Position numbers and translations under genes: made by a program. Source: Hexactinellida sp. DTS-2022 (taxonomy: Eukaryota; Porifera; Hexactinellida). Taken from it: a stretch of DNA of 64,000 nucleotides. Positions 20,035 to 30,968 of the stretch are shown piece by piece (the first letter of the stretch is position 1; every line of letters starts with the position of its first letter). The notes beneath the pieces are model-generated. The model did no database searches. It saw only the letters and a list, made by a program, of their open reading frames with translations, and was not told the DNA's origin. The stretch spans positions 62,001 to 126,000 of the forward strand of contig JAPNXP010000005.1 in assembly GCA_028753945.1 (NCBI GenBank). The letters are read 5' to 3'.

Positions 20035-20997
20035 TTAGCTATTCTGCTGCTTTCGCTGCTGCATCATGTCGTAACTCATCTTGTACTGATTGCGCTGGGC
20101 CCTCAGTCGCTCAACGTCCGACTTAAGGTCTCCGATTTCTACCTCGAGTTGTTCCTTCTGGGATTTCATCGTGGTCTTCTTTTCCTCCTTGTTCTTGCGG
20201 CAGTTCTTGGCGTACACGCGGTTCTTCTGCTTGCGGCGGATCAGTTTAACTTCCATCTGTTCCTCCTGGCTGAACCCCTGGTCGCGGAGCGTCTTGTTCA
20301 GGTCCCGAATGTTGATCTCGGAAAGATCCTCGGAATCGGGGACGCTCTCATCTTCGTCTTTTATCATAGAATCGATAATTCCTTCCTCGGACCCGAACGT
20401 GTCGTCATACGGCGGCTTAACCAGGGTGGAGGAGGGAGAACTCGCGTCGCCAAAGTCGTTTCCGGGGTACGGCGAGGGGATCGACAGGTTGTCCATCATC
20501 ATCTGGCCCTCCGGTGCCATGTACATGGGGTCATTCCCGCCCCGCGGGTTCATGTAGAAGTTGTCGAAAGGTTCCTCGAACCTGTCCAACATTTCCAGGA
20601 GCTCCTGCTGCACGCTCTGGTCTCCGTCCGCGGGCTGCGACTGCTGGGGGGCAGGGGCCGCGGGGAGGGGGGCGGGGGGCGAGTTTGCCCAGGGGTAGGA
20701 GCCGTTGGAGGGCGGGTACTCCGAGAGGGAGGGGTACACGGGGGCCCCCTGTCCGGAGGAGACGGACATGTGGAGACGCTCCGCCGGGGCGGGGACAGGG
20801 GCCGGCGGGTAGGGCTGGTAGCTGGGGGGGTACTCGGAGAACAGGTTCGAGTGAGTGGGGGGGAGGAGGGGCTCGCCGAGCAGGTTCGGGTAGGCCGACA
20901 TGTCAAAGGTGAATGCGCCGGGATTGTATTGGTAGTAGTTGTCCCCGGCTGGGGGTCCGAGGTACTGGTTCATTCCCAAATCGAAATTTGCATTCAT
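20035..20997 (-). CDS. Maf-like bZIP transcription factor 3
   Basis: An intronless 320-aa frame. After a distinct start (MNANFDLGMNQYLGPPAG) it carries the same ~110-residue Pro/Tyr block as bZIP 2 and 4. The shared block ends near APLPAAP and is replaced by a different linker. The C-terminus has IRDLNKTLRDQGFSQEEQME, the basic region QKNRVYAKNCRKNK and heptads (LEVEIGDLKSDVERLRAQRNQY). The basic region departs most from Maf (NRVYAKN in place of NRGYA). A TATA box at 21043-21050 is 46 bp upstream of the ATG. Confidence 0.9.
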   Translation of the reverse strand: MNANFDLGMNQYLGPPAGDNYYQYNPGAFTFDMSAYPNLLGEPLLPPTHSNLFSEYPPSYQPYPPAPVPAPAERLHMSVSSGQGAPVYPSLSEYPPSNGSYPWANSPPAPLPAAPAPQQSQPADGDQSVQQELLEMLDRFEEPFDNFYMNPRGGNDPMYMAPEGQMMMDNLSIPSPYPGNDFGDASSPSSTLVKPPYDDTFGSEEGIIDSMIKDEDESVPDSEDLSEINIRDLNKTLRDQGFSQEEQMEVKLIRRKQKNRVYAKNCRKNKEEKKTTMKSQKEQLEVEIGDLKSDVERLRAQRNQYKMSYDMMQQRKQQNS

Positions 20998-22125
20998 GAT
21001 GTGTGCTGTGTAGAGTTTGTTGTTTGCAGAGTTAGTTAGGTCTATTTATAAGCCTGCATATATATTCTGCTGTAATCCTATCTCTAATCTGTGGCTGTGA
21101 TGGCCTGCGCAGCTGAGTAATTAACCTCTGACCCGAGCACCAATAATTCCGTACTAATTAGCGCAATAGAAATGTTTCAGTTTCATTTCTGGTAAAAAAG
21201 TTATATTTAGAAAAATTATTTTGTTTCAGTCCCGTTTGTAGGGAATTACTTTTAATTTCAGATATGACAACATTTTCATTTTCATGATAATAATTTTAGT
21301 TTAGGTGTTTTTATTATATTAACTGGAATTATCCAACATTATTGTGTATTGCTTTCAGCTTAAATTTCCTTTGGTATTTTTCCCTGTATGTTTACTGTTG
21401 CACAATACACGGGGTCAATTTATCAAGTCCCTTCCTTTATTATTTGTCAGCTATTTGACCGAAGACGAATTATCCGCAAAGGTTTTAAGAATTCAGTTTA
21501 TTAATTAATAACTATTTCATTGCAACATATTGTACTGTATCACATCCCGAGATATCATTTCCATTCTGTTTAATACTTCCTTTGATTCGCTTGTTTCTAA
21601 TAATTTAAACATTTATTCCAAAGACTGGAAACCACTACACACTGCTGACATTATTACTTAGGTGGATAGCTGTTGTAACTATTCGAACTAGCAACTTGAT
21701 GACATTCCAAATACCCTTTCAGGTTGTTGTGCTGTGACCTCATGCTTCCGCCGATGTGCGCATGGAAAGTGACCAGAGGCAAATGCCCAATTACGCACAT
21801 GTGAAAGCTATTGCGCAACCTATACTAGCTTATGGCTTGCAGTTCTATAACAGTATACGGGTCACCAGCAGAGTAATATGACACTTCCCAAACTCTAACT
21901 TATCGGCTTATGCAATGCAACCCGTCCTTATGCAACCCGTCCTTATTTCTCTGTTTTCCGTCCCCCGACGCCCTCTCCGCTGTTGCGCAATCTCCGCTCC
22001 CGCAGCTACTTTCAGTTCCTGAGCCCAGTCAGCTTAGCCAGCTCAGCTCTGCCACTATAAATAAGTCGAACTGTAGTAAGATTCACAAGCAAACAAGCAA
22101 ACAACCAACACAACAAATCTACGAA
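20998..22125. promoter_or_regulatory. 1.1-kb divergent promoter region of bZIP 3 and bZIP 4
   Basis: Lies between two start codons facing apart. It has TATA boxes at both ends (21043-21050 minus, 22056-22063 plus), a Maf half-site TGCTGAC at 21643, TTGCGCAA-like C/EBP sites near 21809 and 21983, and a small direct repeat ATGCAACCCGTCCTT at about 21915-21944. Confidence 0.55.
22056..22063 (+). promoter_or_regulatory. TATA box of Maf-like bZIP 4
   Basis: TATAAATA 63 bp upstream of the chosen ATG. Its position inside the longer upstream open frame argues against the upstream start at 21910. Confidence 0.7.
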
Positions 22126-23019
22126 ATGAGTTACGAATACTTCGCAGGGCCCCCAGCCGGGGACAACTACTACCAATACAATCCCGGCGCATTCACCTTT
22201 GACATGTCGGCCTATCCAAACCTGCTCGGCGAGCCCCTCCTTCCCCCCACTCACTCGAACCTGTTCTCCGAGTACCCCCCCAGCTACCAGCCCTACCCGC
22301 CGGCCCCTGTCCCCGCCCCGGCGGAGCGTCTCCACATGTCCGTCTCCTCCGGACAGGGGCCCCCCGTGTACCCCTCCCTCTCGGAGTACCCGCCCTCCAA
22401 CGGCTCCTACCCCTGGGCAAACTCGCCCCCCGCCCCCCTCCCCGCGGCCCCCATGGGTCCCCACTCGCCCCATGACGACCAGCGCGTGCAACAGGAATTG
22501 CTGGACATGCTAGACGAGTACCAGCATCCTATCGACAACTTCTACCTGAACCCGCAGGGATTCGTCCCGTCCCCCTACGCCGGGGCCGGGCCCGACTCGG
22601 GCGACAGCAGCCCGCCCTCCTCGCTCTTCAAGCCCTCTCTCGACGACGACCTGGACGACGACGAGGATTTCGATTTGGACCTGGAGGACTTGGAGCTGCC
22701 GGACGGGGTCACCGAGGGAGATCTGTCCGCGCTTAAGATCCCGGACCTGAACAAGAAGCTCCGCGACCTCGGGCTGTCACGGGACGACCAGAACCTCGTC
22801 AAGAAGATACGTCGGCAACACAAGAACAGGCGCTACGCACACACCTGTCGCCAGAAGAAGGTCGACAAGAAGAACACCATGAAGGTCCAGAAGCAGGTGC
22901 TCGAGACGGAGATTAATGAGCTCAAGATGGACGTGGAGAGTCTCCGGCGCGAGCGGGACGAATACAAGAAGAACTACGAACTCATGCAGCGACGGAAACA
23001 TGAGGCCGCCAGGCCCTGA
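22126..23019 (+). CDS. Maf-like bZIP transcription factor 4
   Basis: An intronless 297-aa frame from the ATG matching the starts of bZIP 2 (MSYEYFAGPPAG). The N-terminal block is nearly identical to bZIP 2 and 3, and shares the GPHSPHDDQRVQQE extension with bZIP 2 only. An acidic stretch (DDDLDDDEDFDLDLEDLEL) precedes IPDLNKKLRDLGL, the basic region HKNRRYAHTCRQKK and heptads (LETEINELKMDVESLRRERDEY). It is inverted relative to the other three, so duplication involved an inversion or strand-independent conversion. Confidence 0.9.
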   Translation: MSYEYFAGPPAGDNYYQYNPGAFTFDMSAYPNLLGEPLLPPTHSNLFSEYPPSYQPYPPAPVPAPAERLHMSVSSGQGPPVYPSLSEYPPSNGSYPWANSPPAPLPAAPMGPHSPHDDQRVQQELLDMLDEYQHPIDNFYLNPQGFVPSPYAGAGPDSGDSSPPSSLFKPSLDDDLDDDEDFDLDLEDLELPDGVTEGDLSALKIPDLNKKLRDLGLSRDDQNLVKKIRRQHKNRRYAHTCRQKKVDKKNTMKVQKQVLETEINELKMDVESLRRERDEYKKNYELMQRRKHEAARP

Positions 23020-23113
23020 CTTGTTGTTAATTTTAATAGTTTGTATCTCACACCTGACATTATAGAATATACTCTACGGCAGCCCCTAGCCTATACTCAG
23101 TTAATAATTAATT

Positions 23114-23306
23114 CAGTCGACTCCGCTTAATAGAAGTTATAGAACCACCTCGGGACCAGGTTACTTTGACCCGATTAAGCGGAGAAACCGATTAACCGAA
23201 AATATTGTAAGCCAAACTGTAATTCTGTCCTATAAATCCTGTGAAATTTTGACCCGATTAAGCGGAGAAACCGATTAACCGGTGGCTCTATTAAGCGGAG
23301 TTGACT
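23114..23306. mobile_element. MITE with CAGTCGACTCCGCTTAATAG ends
   Basis: Inverted ends CAGTCGACTCCGCTTAATAG and CTATTAAGCGGAGTTGACT. Inside, GACCCGATTAAGCGGAGAAA is present twice. A relative is at 28953-29177. Confidence 0.82.
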
Positions 23307-24729
23307 TTTAATTCATAACTCCGGTTAGTAATACGCTGCTTAGTGGCTGCTATTGTGTCATAAGTGCTAATATCAAGACACACTCGTGGCCATCTCAATT
23401 CTTATGTCTGGTATCACTCGCTCGCTAATTCTACTCATGCCCTACATACCATCTGCCAGCTGTGTAGTTAGGATAGCAGATTATACCGCAGAGCGCCTGG
23501 CGAATAATAGCCGAGTTTACAGGACTTGTCCGACTGCAAATATCAGATCAGCGCCTGGCCTTATATCGAGTGTACTAATTTGTGTCTAATTGAGATACTA
23601 ATTAGTCATACGTATATGCAAGGAATGTGTCTGTCATTGGATTGTGTCCTATCTATTCACTAGCGCCTGCGAGGTATGCTCATACATTATTACAGATATT
23701 CTCGAGCTCACCTATTCATTATCTGAACGTAACTAGTGCATACAGACACTTAACTCCTAGCATTCCTATGTCCCCTTTGATCTCTACCCATGCACTGCTA
23801 ATCAGTTCTTATGACTGCATGGGAGGAGAGGAGAGTTGCAATATCTAATTTCTTTAAACTGCAACTTGCCTAAGCATGGCTATCACAAGAGGCTGTCTTG
23901 TCTTATGGTGTAACTATCGGAATTAGAATGCTCTCATAATCTCTACAAATACACTTCCAATTAAACTCTTAATCTCTTAGAGTCCCACAGTATTTATAGC
24001 CATGTACCTGCTACCCAGCAACCAAGGTATTTGCTTACTTCCTGAATGCGAGCACATTCCTCTAATACGCTCCAATCCAGTGTTCTGCTATGCCAGTGTC
24101 ATTACGTTACGTAGGAACTGTAGCACAACCTATTAGCTAATTAGTAGATTAGTTAATTAGTTGATTAGCTAGTCTGTTATTGCTATTGCGTTATAATGAT
24201 GTTGGCTAGATTAAACCCTGTCCCTGTTATTCAACAGGATTATTGTGTAAGCTAACTGGGTTATATAATGTAACATGGAATTGCACAATATCCAGCTATT
24301 GTTGTTGTTTCCCCTTTGGTTGCTGTTACAGGATAAAATGGATTTATCGCCGAATCATGTTTCATACTGTCCCACTCGAGACTAAATATGTCCCTCGGGT
24401 CATAGCTTGCCCATTGGGGGTGTTGCATGACTGGAAATTATACACAACAACAACAACAACAACATGGTTGCGCCACTGTACAGTAGTCCTTGCAGCAAAC
24501 AGGTATTTCATTGCTTTTCTGATACAAATAAGGCCACGGGTCTAATTACCTTACGATGCACACGATATCATGATGTCAGCTAATGAGTCTACCGTTCTGC
24601 TCTGTAACAGTATACTAGAATATTCTCTGCCAGCAATAGAAATGTTAATTATCTACTCTAACTTACAGAAAGTTAAAAACATTCCCGTATATTCCTAAGA
24701 GAGAGAATTAATAATAGAATTCATAAGTA

Positions 24730-24998
24730 CAGTATAATTCGGTTATAACGTACCCCCTCGGGAATTATCCGAATTTTACCCTACATAGAAATACAACTGC
24801 TTTATAAACTAGGTTAGAATACTATACGTACCGTAAATCATTATATAATCTTTCAATTCATGTTTCAATTCATGTTGGACGTATCTATTGGTACATGATT
24901 GATTTCAATAATTTCCTGAATTTTGTAATCCTTGGGTCAAAGTATAACCCATAGGCCTAAGTACGGTACTAACCCAGGTATAACGGTTATACATTGCA
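24730..24998. mobile_element. MITE with CGGTTATAAC ends
   Basis: Starts CAGTATAATTCGGTTATAAC after TA. It ends ACCCAGGTATAACGGTTATAC, an imperfect complement. Related to 52969-53106. Confidence 0.65.
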
Positions 24999-25022
24999 GC
25001 TAATAGCTAGCTATCATAAGCT

Positions 25023-28000
25023 ATGGCAACCCAATCCGAAGTGCACTTTCCGCCGCCCCCCCGCCCCAAGGAGCCCTGGCGAGAGTTCCTAGCGCAGCAG
25101 GAGAGACAGGCGTCCGACTTCCATCAGGTAACAGTTAGTTAATAGTTACCGTATTCCCCGAATAAGCCCGGGTCAGGGGCGCCGAAAGTGGGGTGGAAGG
25201 GTGGGTGTAGACCCACCCTAAAATTATTTAGGGTAGGTTTAACCCACCCTGTTAAAGCTCAATATTTCAATCAATATTTTTATTCAATTGACCAAAGTAA
25301 TTGCTGTTATCCAAGATCCAATTTGGTTTTAGATTTGTTCACAATTTGTCACCAAATCTTTGGAAGTTTATAGACATTCAGAATGTATAACAAGTATATG
25401 TTATCTCCAACCCCTCTGGAGGTTTCTAATTAATGATTAATAAATATAATTTCTTATAATTACACGTTTTTTTTATAACAAACACAAATTCAAATTTTAT
25501 GCTAAAGTTCCTTTTTTATTTTGTCAATTTAAGCCTCAAAGTTCCTCATCAGTACCTTAATCTTTGGGCTTAATTAACATTGTAACGTTTCTATTTGACA
25601 ATATTGAATTACCTTATTATAGGAAATCAACGCGCCATGAAATTAACGCGAATTTCTCCAAATCGCGTTAATTTCATGGAGCGTTAATTTACATGACCTT
25701 TAATTTCCTGCTATTTTGCAAAATTATACAATGGATGGACAAACTTCCGAGCTACATATTTTCAGATGTGCAACTAGTTTGAAAGGAAATACCATGTCTA
25801 TCAAGTAGATTGGAAGCCTATTTGGGCACAATAATAGTATTCAATCAGGAGATTAATATTCTTGAAATCTTTTTAGTAAAATTTATTCACGTTAATTTCA
25901 TGTATTTGAAATGTTCAGCTCCAATTCGCGTTAATTTCATGGAGCCTTAATTTCCTTCGCGTTTACATGGCGCGTTAATTTCCTATAATAATGTAATCTT
26001 ATAGAAATAATTTTAGTCAATTAGAAATAAATTATATGTAAGTAAATGTAATAATGAATTCTATCTCAGCCTGGAGTTCCTTATAAAGGTATTCCTTATA
26101 TAAAAAAAACGTGTATTCTCGTTATTAGTCTTATTGAAAAAATATTTTAATTATATGTATATCGGGAAGTGTACCCACCCTGATACAAATGAGTTCCGGC
26201 GCCCCTGGCCCGGGTTAATATATATATATGACATTGGTATGATATAATTTAAGCACATTAGTTGTCACTGGAGTGTAATTCCATTGATTTTGGCAACTTC
26301 GATATGTATACTGTTAGAACTTAGATCCGAACTAAATGTTATTTTCTCAAATTTTCAAAAAAAACAGGATAATTTTGTCCCACGGAAAACAATAAGTGCT
26401 TATTCGAAGCAATACAGTAGTTAGTTAGTTACTTAATAAGTTATCACTCTGTACTACGGACCCCTTAGGCGACCCCCCACGCGTTCCTGGAGCTGCTGGC
26501 CAGCGACGCGCCCCCCCGCCCCCTCTCGGCGCTCCGGTCCGACCTGGACTCCCGAGGGGCGGAGAAGCCCCGGCCCCCGCGGGTCCTGCTGGGTGTCATT
26601 ACCCGCAAGAACCATCCCAACTTTCACCGGAAGCGGGACTTCTCCGAGGCATGCTGCTGCTCGGTCTGGCTGCGCGACGAGAGCGACCTCGTGCGCGTTA
26701 CGCTGTGGGGGGGCTCCGTGTGGGAGCACTACGGCAAGCTGCAGGAGGGCCGACTGCTGGTCCTCAGGGGGTTCAAGGTGCAGCCTCTGTACCAGCCGGA
26801 CAAGCAGGGGCCCGAGAGGGAACGCCTCTCTCCCGCGGAGGCATCCATAGGTGAGTCTTAGATATAGTCATTCTTGGAATTAACCTATTCTTAGACTTAA
26901 CCAATTATTTGCTTTAACAATTTCTTTGCTGTAACGATTTCTTTGCTTTTTAGAGATTTCTTTGCTTTACCGAATTCTTATATTTAAGACCATTCCTTAG
27001 CTTTAACCAATTCTTATATTTAACAATTCCTTAGCTTTAGCCATTACTTATCTTTACCTATTTACTAGCTAACTATATACTGTTTCTACCCCTATAGGGG
27101 GCATGGGACCCAGGAGCGGTATCAAGAGCTCCCTGCTCACCATAGACATGCACACGCTATGGCAGTTCCGGCCCCACGACACCATCATGAAGGCCTTTCT
27201 CCGCGGGTTCTTTAACTTCGGATTCTTCCCCGCCCCCCTCGGCGACCTGACCCTCTCTCCCGTCCCCACGGACGCACAGCGCTCCGTAGTCGCTAGGGTC
27301 ATATACAAGGTATGCTCTGATCAGCTGTTCTGAGCCTGTCTTAGAGGAAATAACTTATATGTAGACCGTCTATTTATAGACCAGGTTCTCTTACATAGAC
27401 ATTAGTACAGTGGAACCCCGCATAACGGTCACCTCAGAATAGCGGCCACCCCGATATTCCGGGCACTTTTTAAAGTCCCGTCTGACTTCACATAGACATT
27501 AACATTGATTTATTTCACAATTACGGCCACCCCGAAATTAAGGACATTTTTCTCGGTCCCAAGAATGACCGTAATTCCGGGGTTCCACTGTATTATACCC
27601 ATATACGGTAGGGCTAATGGTCTACATAATTTATAGACGGTCTACATTTTTGGCTTATTTGTATGGGCTTTTATAGACGGTCTACAATTTTTTGGCTTAT
27701 TTGTATGGGCTCTTATAGACCGTCTCATATAAGGGTGCTCGTCCCTAGAGCTCTGAGCGGACTGCGCACACCAAGCTCGGGGAGGTGCCCGCGCTGTGGC
27801 TCGCGCTTTTCGACGGCTCCCACTCGGGTCCGGGCCGCGAGTACGCGTGGCTCTACCTGGTCGCGAACTTCCAGCCGCGGCTCCTGGAGAGACTGAGGCC
27901 CAATCAGCTGATCGTAGCGACCGGGCTCTCCTGCGCTTACATGTTCCACGCCTCTTGGCACCTGGTGCCCGGACACGCCCTCCTACTCCTCTCCACAGCC

Positions 28001-28603
28001 TCCACACAGGTAGCATTCCTATGCACCCACCGGTATCTAGGCAGTAGTTATACAGCCATTGTACATACGCTCCTAATCCTGGTCTCATACAATTTGCATA
28101 CGCCTAAATCACACACTAATGTTACTGTATAGCAAAATGTTAGAATTCACCTAGAGACTAGCTTTTCGACGGTTATTTTAAGTAATTCCATATAGTATAC
28201 TGAATACGAATTTAGAATTATCCACTTGCAAATAAGGCTTATTTGTTGTTAAAGAGACACTTAGATACACATGTACAGTTGAAACCGGTTTTATCTAACC
28301 ATTTCTTTTCAGATAAAATAGTTAGAATAAACCGATAAGTTAGAATAACCCGAGTTTGAATAAACCGGTTTCGACTGTATTTGAGATAGGTGTCTCTAGG
28401 TGTACATACTGGAGGAGGAGCTTAACTCCAGTCCGTGGCACTACACTAAGCTGGTATACCGACAGAAGGCCCGGGGGCTAGCGGACCAAGCGGAACAGCT
28501 GTCTCTGCGCTTCTGCGACTCCGCCCCCGAGGCCACCCGCGTGCCCCCCTGCCACACCCTCTTCCGACAGGGAAACCTCGAATGCAAGCTACCCCCCAGC
28601 TAG
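25023..28603 (+). CDS. unrecognised protein with an OB-fold-like region
   Basis: Five exons (25023-25127, 26469-26850, 27098-27309, 27749-28009, 28400-28603) join in frame to 387 aa. I do not recognise the gene. A region near residues 70-140 (RVLLGVITRKNHPNF, CCCSVWLRDESDLVRVTLWG, LVLRGFKVQPLY) has the strand pattern and the variant-W/VTLWG wording of RPA-like OB folds, so single-stranded DNA binding is possible. The remainder (HTLWQFRPHDTIMKAFLRGF, ALWLALFDG, YAWLYLVANFQPR) is of unknown type. No signal peptide or clear membrane helix was seen. The first intron holds a hAT-like element. TAGCTAGC lies shortly before the ATG. Confidence 0.6.
25174..26207. mobile_element. non-autonomous hAT-like element with 8-bp target duplication
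   Basis: 1034 bp in the first intron of the OB-fold-like gene. The ends are CAGGGGCGCCGAAAGTGG and TTCCGGCGCCCCTG. The 8-bp GCCCGGGT flanks both sides perfectly (25166-25173 and 26208-26215), which is the hAT duplication length. There is no transposase frame. A second element is nested inside. Confidence 0.9.
25616..25992. mobile_element. palindromic MITE nested in the hAT-like element
   Basis: The ends TTATAGGAAATCAACGCGCC and GGCGCGTTAATTTCCTATAA are inverted repeats. Inside, CGCGTTAATTTCATGGA words recur in both directions. Being inside the hAT-like copy, it is the younger insertion. Confidence 0.8.
26873..27062. repeat. degenerate ~20-bp tandem repeat in an intron
   Basis: Repeats of TTTCTTTGCTTTAACAAT and TTCCTTAGCTTTAACC wording fill most of the intron between exons 2 and 3 of the OB-fold-like gene. 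Confidence 0.7.
27352..27733. mobile_element. GTAGACCGTCTATA repeat family, interrupted copy
   Basis: Inverted-repeat element with TATGTAGACCGTCTATTTATAG at left and TTATAGACCGTCTCATATAAG at right. It is split by the TA-flanked MITE at 27408-27590. Intact relatives are at 32303, 42690 and 55146. Confidence 0.75.
27408..27590. mobile_element. pogo-like MITE nested in the GTAGACCGTC element
   Basis: 183 bp, ends CAGTGGAACCCCGCATAACG and CGTAATTCCGGGGTTCCACTG, TA on both sides. Inserted into the host element between TTAG and TTATACCC. Confidence 0.9.
28276..28377. mobile_element. pogo-like MITE, CAGTTGAAACCGGTTT ends
   Basis: 102 bp, with right end AAACCGGTTTCGACTG and TA flanks, in the last intron of the OB-fold-like gene. 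Similar to 51393-51574. Confidence 0.85.
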
Positions 28604-28757
28604 CTATTCCTATTATCCTAATATACGTTCCTATTATAGTCTCGCTCAGATTACTGTAGCTATTGTAATTCTCCCCTTACTGCCTTACTGCCTTACTGCT
28701 AACCCCTACACCTCTGCTACTATATAACTATGCCTGTTCCTAGCAGTCCTATATAGC

Positions 28758-30968
28758 ATGGCGAGCACTCCTGTCAGCAAACTCTCGGAGGGAGAGACGC
28801 GCCGCCTCTGGGCGCAGAGCGACTGCGTCTGTTTCGACGTGGACTCCACCGTCTGTCAGGACGAGGGGCTGGACGAACTGGCAGAGTTCTGCGGGGTCGG
28901 GGACACCGTCAGGCAGTGGACCAGGAAAGGTAGGAAGTTATGGGAAGTTATACAGCATACTCCGGTTAATGGGGTCAAAATATTATAGGATTTATAGGAC
29001 GGAATTACATTTTGTCTTAAAATATTTTCAGTTAATAGATTTGTCCGCTTAATTGGGTGAAAATTACACAGGATTTTTAGGACGGAATGACATTTGGCTT
29101 AAAATTATTTGGTTAATAGATCTCTCCGCTTAATCGGGTAAAATTCCCGAGGTGACTCTATTAAGCGGAGTCGACTGTATATAGTTTGTAGGAATTCTGT
29201 TAATCTTACTTATTCTTATTCTCTGTTTCGCTATAAACTGAAAACCACTGCCAAAGCAGATATAATATAGCAACCCGATAGTATAATTATACAATAAGTG
29301 CCCCCGTCCCTTATGGACTGTTATACAACAGAATACTAGTGTTATATCTGTAATTCCATAATTATCTTGACGTCTTAATTAACAGTTAATTAAGCAATAA
29401 TTGCGCCATCGCCAATAGCTCATTTCCTAATTTGCTTATTATCCAAAAGCTATTCAATTCAACGATTGGTTGTGCAATAAATCATTGTGGGTTCATTCGA
29501 ATTGCATTTACGTATTGACTACCATCTGGACCTAATCAAGTTACACATTCTTAAGTTTCTACCCTAGCAACCGGTGATAATTATTAGGTAATTTTATGTA
29601 CTTTGCTCTAATAATAATGACATTTGCATGATTAAATTACAAAATAGAAAAGGTAGATTATATACCGCCCATCTGCTACGTGTAATTATCTGTAAAATAG
29701 AATATATTTGTAGTAATGTTGTTGTGAGAAATCCAAGTCATGTTCTTACAAAGCAAATTATATATTCACGCGTGACTTAATTAATGGAGATTCCTCTCCT
29801 TACGGGGATATAATTAGTCTACTCATTAACAGGACTGTATCGTATAACATTGATAGCAGTGTTTCATACAGGATTTGCATGCAAGGGGAGATGTAAATCT
29901 TAAGCGAGGCATAATTAGAACTTCGTTGCAGGCAAAATTATCTGTGCGCCTAGATTAAGTATGAGCTCGCTCACACGCGCCTAAAATACTCAATTTTTAT
30001 TACGTCTATGGGAGCATCTCTCCATTTTGTGCGCCTAGAAAAGTTTCCTTTCAAAATAAACGCCTGGATGAAACCCTGCTTCCTTGTGTAAGTGGTTTTT
30101 CTAGCGAGGGCAAGTGCCCCCCTGTATTGTATCGTATAACACTGACAGGAGCTGCCAGTTATTCTAGAATGTTCTTAGGCATGACGGGGTCCATCGGGTT
30201 CCGAGAGAGTCTCAGCACGCGGCTGGACATGATCCGTCCCTCCCGGAAGTCTCTACAGGGGTTCCTCGCCTCACATCCGGTGCGCCTCACGCCGGGGGTC
30301 CGGGCGCTGGTGGCGCGCCTGCATTCCAGAGGCACCGACGTGTATCTAGTGTCCGGCGGGTTCCGGGAGATTATACAGCCGGCAGCCGATCAGCTGTCCA
30401 TACCGCCAAACAGAGTGTTCGCCAACTCTCTCGTATTCGACTCGGAAGGTATGTATAGCTCACCATGGATAATAGCTTTATAGTACAGTAGACTCTGTTA
30501 TAGGAACACGGATAAGGCGAACAGTTAATACCCTAGCCTATACAAATAACTCCGGATTATACGAACAAATTTTAACGTCAAATTGATGCTCATATTAACG
30601 AGAGTCTACTGAATATATTAATACACTAGAACCTGTTAATACCGGCACCTAGGGACTAACCTAACATTGCTAGAAGACAGGTTAACTGTACCGTGTGTAC
30701 CATGGATGCTCTTATAGGGGAGTACCAGAGCTTCGACCTGACGCAGGCCACCAGTCAGACGGGCGGCAAGCGAGAGGTCCTGGAGGGCATCAAGGGGGCG
30801 GGGCCCTATGGCACCCTCGCCATGGTGGGGGACGGATACACCGACTACGAGGCGTACCCCCCCGCCGACCTGTTCGTCGGGTTCGGCGGTAACGTGGTGC
30901 GACAAAGGGTCCGGGAGCTGGCCCCCTGGTTCGTGACGTCATTCGCTGAGCTCCTGGAGGCACTGTAG
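28758..30968 (+). CDS. PSPH: phosphoserine phosphatase
   Basis: Exons 28758-28929, 30179-30448 and 30718-30968 give 230 aa, close to the usual ~225. FDVDSTV carries the nucleophile and acid/base aspartates of the HAD family. GLDELAEFCGVGD, FRESLSTRLDMIRPSR, VYLVSGGFREII (motif II), GGKREVL (motif III lysine), VGDGYTDYEA (motif IV) and GFGGNVVRQ are all typical. The enzyme makes serine from phosphoserine in the cytosol. Intron 1 is 1.25 kb and contains a MITE; intron 2 contains another. Confidence 0.97.
28930..30178. other. long first intron of phosphoserine phosphatase
   Basis: Contains the MITE at 28953-29177. The remaining ~1 kb is AT-rich with no open frame or repeat that I recognise. Confidence 0.4.
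28953..29177. mobile_element. MITE of the CGACTCCGCTTAATAG family
   Basis: Right end CTATTAAGCGGAGTCGACTG followed by TA. The left end is diverged (CAGCATACTCCGGTTAATGG). Two internal repeats GGATTTATAGGACGGAAT and GGATTTTTAGGACGGAAT. Confidence 0.75.
30486..30611. mobile_element. MITE with CAGTAGACTCTGTTA ends
   Basis: Right end TTAACGAGAGTCTACTG. Inside, GAACACGGATAAGGCGAAC and a TATACGAAC word relate it to the elements at 53119 and 58143. Confidence 0.75.

Larger units (their letters stand above)
23020..25022. other. 2-kb intergenic region with MITEs
   Basis: No gene seen. It contains the bZIP 4 3' UTR, MITEs at 23114-23306 and 24730-24998, and an (AAC) microsatellite near 24446-24464. 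Scattered short open frames show no family resemblance. Confidence 0.4.

Noticed and set aside
21910-22125. N-terminal extension of bZIP 4 from an upstream ATG
   Set aside because: A TATA box at 22056-22063 lies inside it, and the paralogue bZIP 2 begins at the equivalent of 22126.
15636-22491. Long frames opposite the bZIP genes (e.g. 15636-16388, 20017-21039)
   Set aside because: They mirror coding sequence on the other strand. The translations are His/Val/Leu-rich and lack domains.
25023-28603. Naming the OB-fold-like gene as POT1, MEIOB or RADX
   Set aside because: Only one stretch looks OB-like, and no diagnostic motif of any of these families could be seen. The name was left open.
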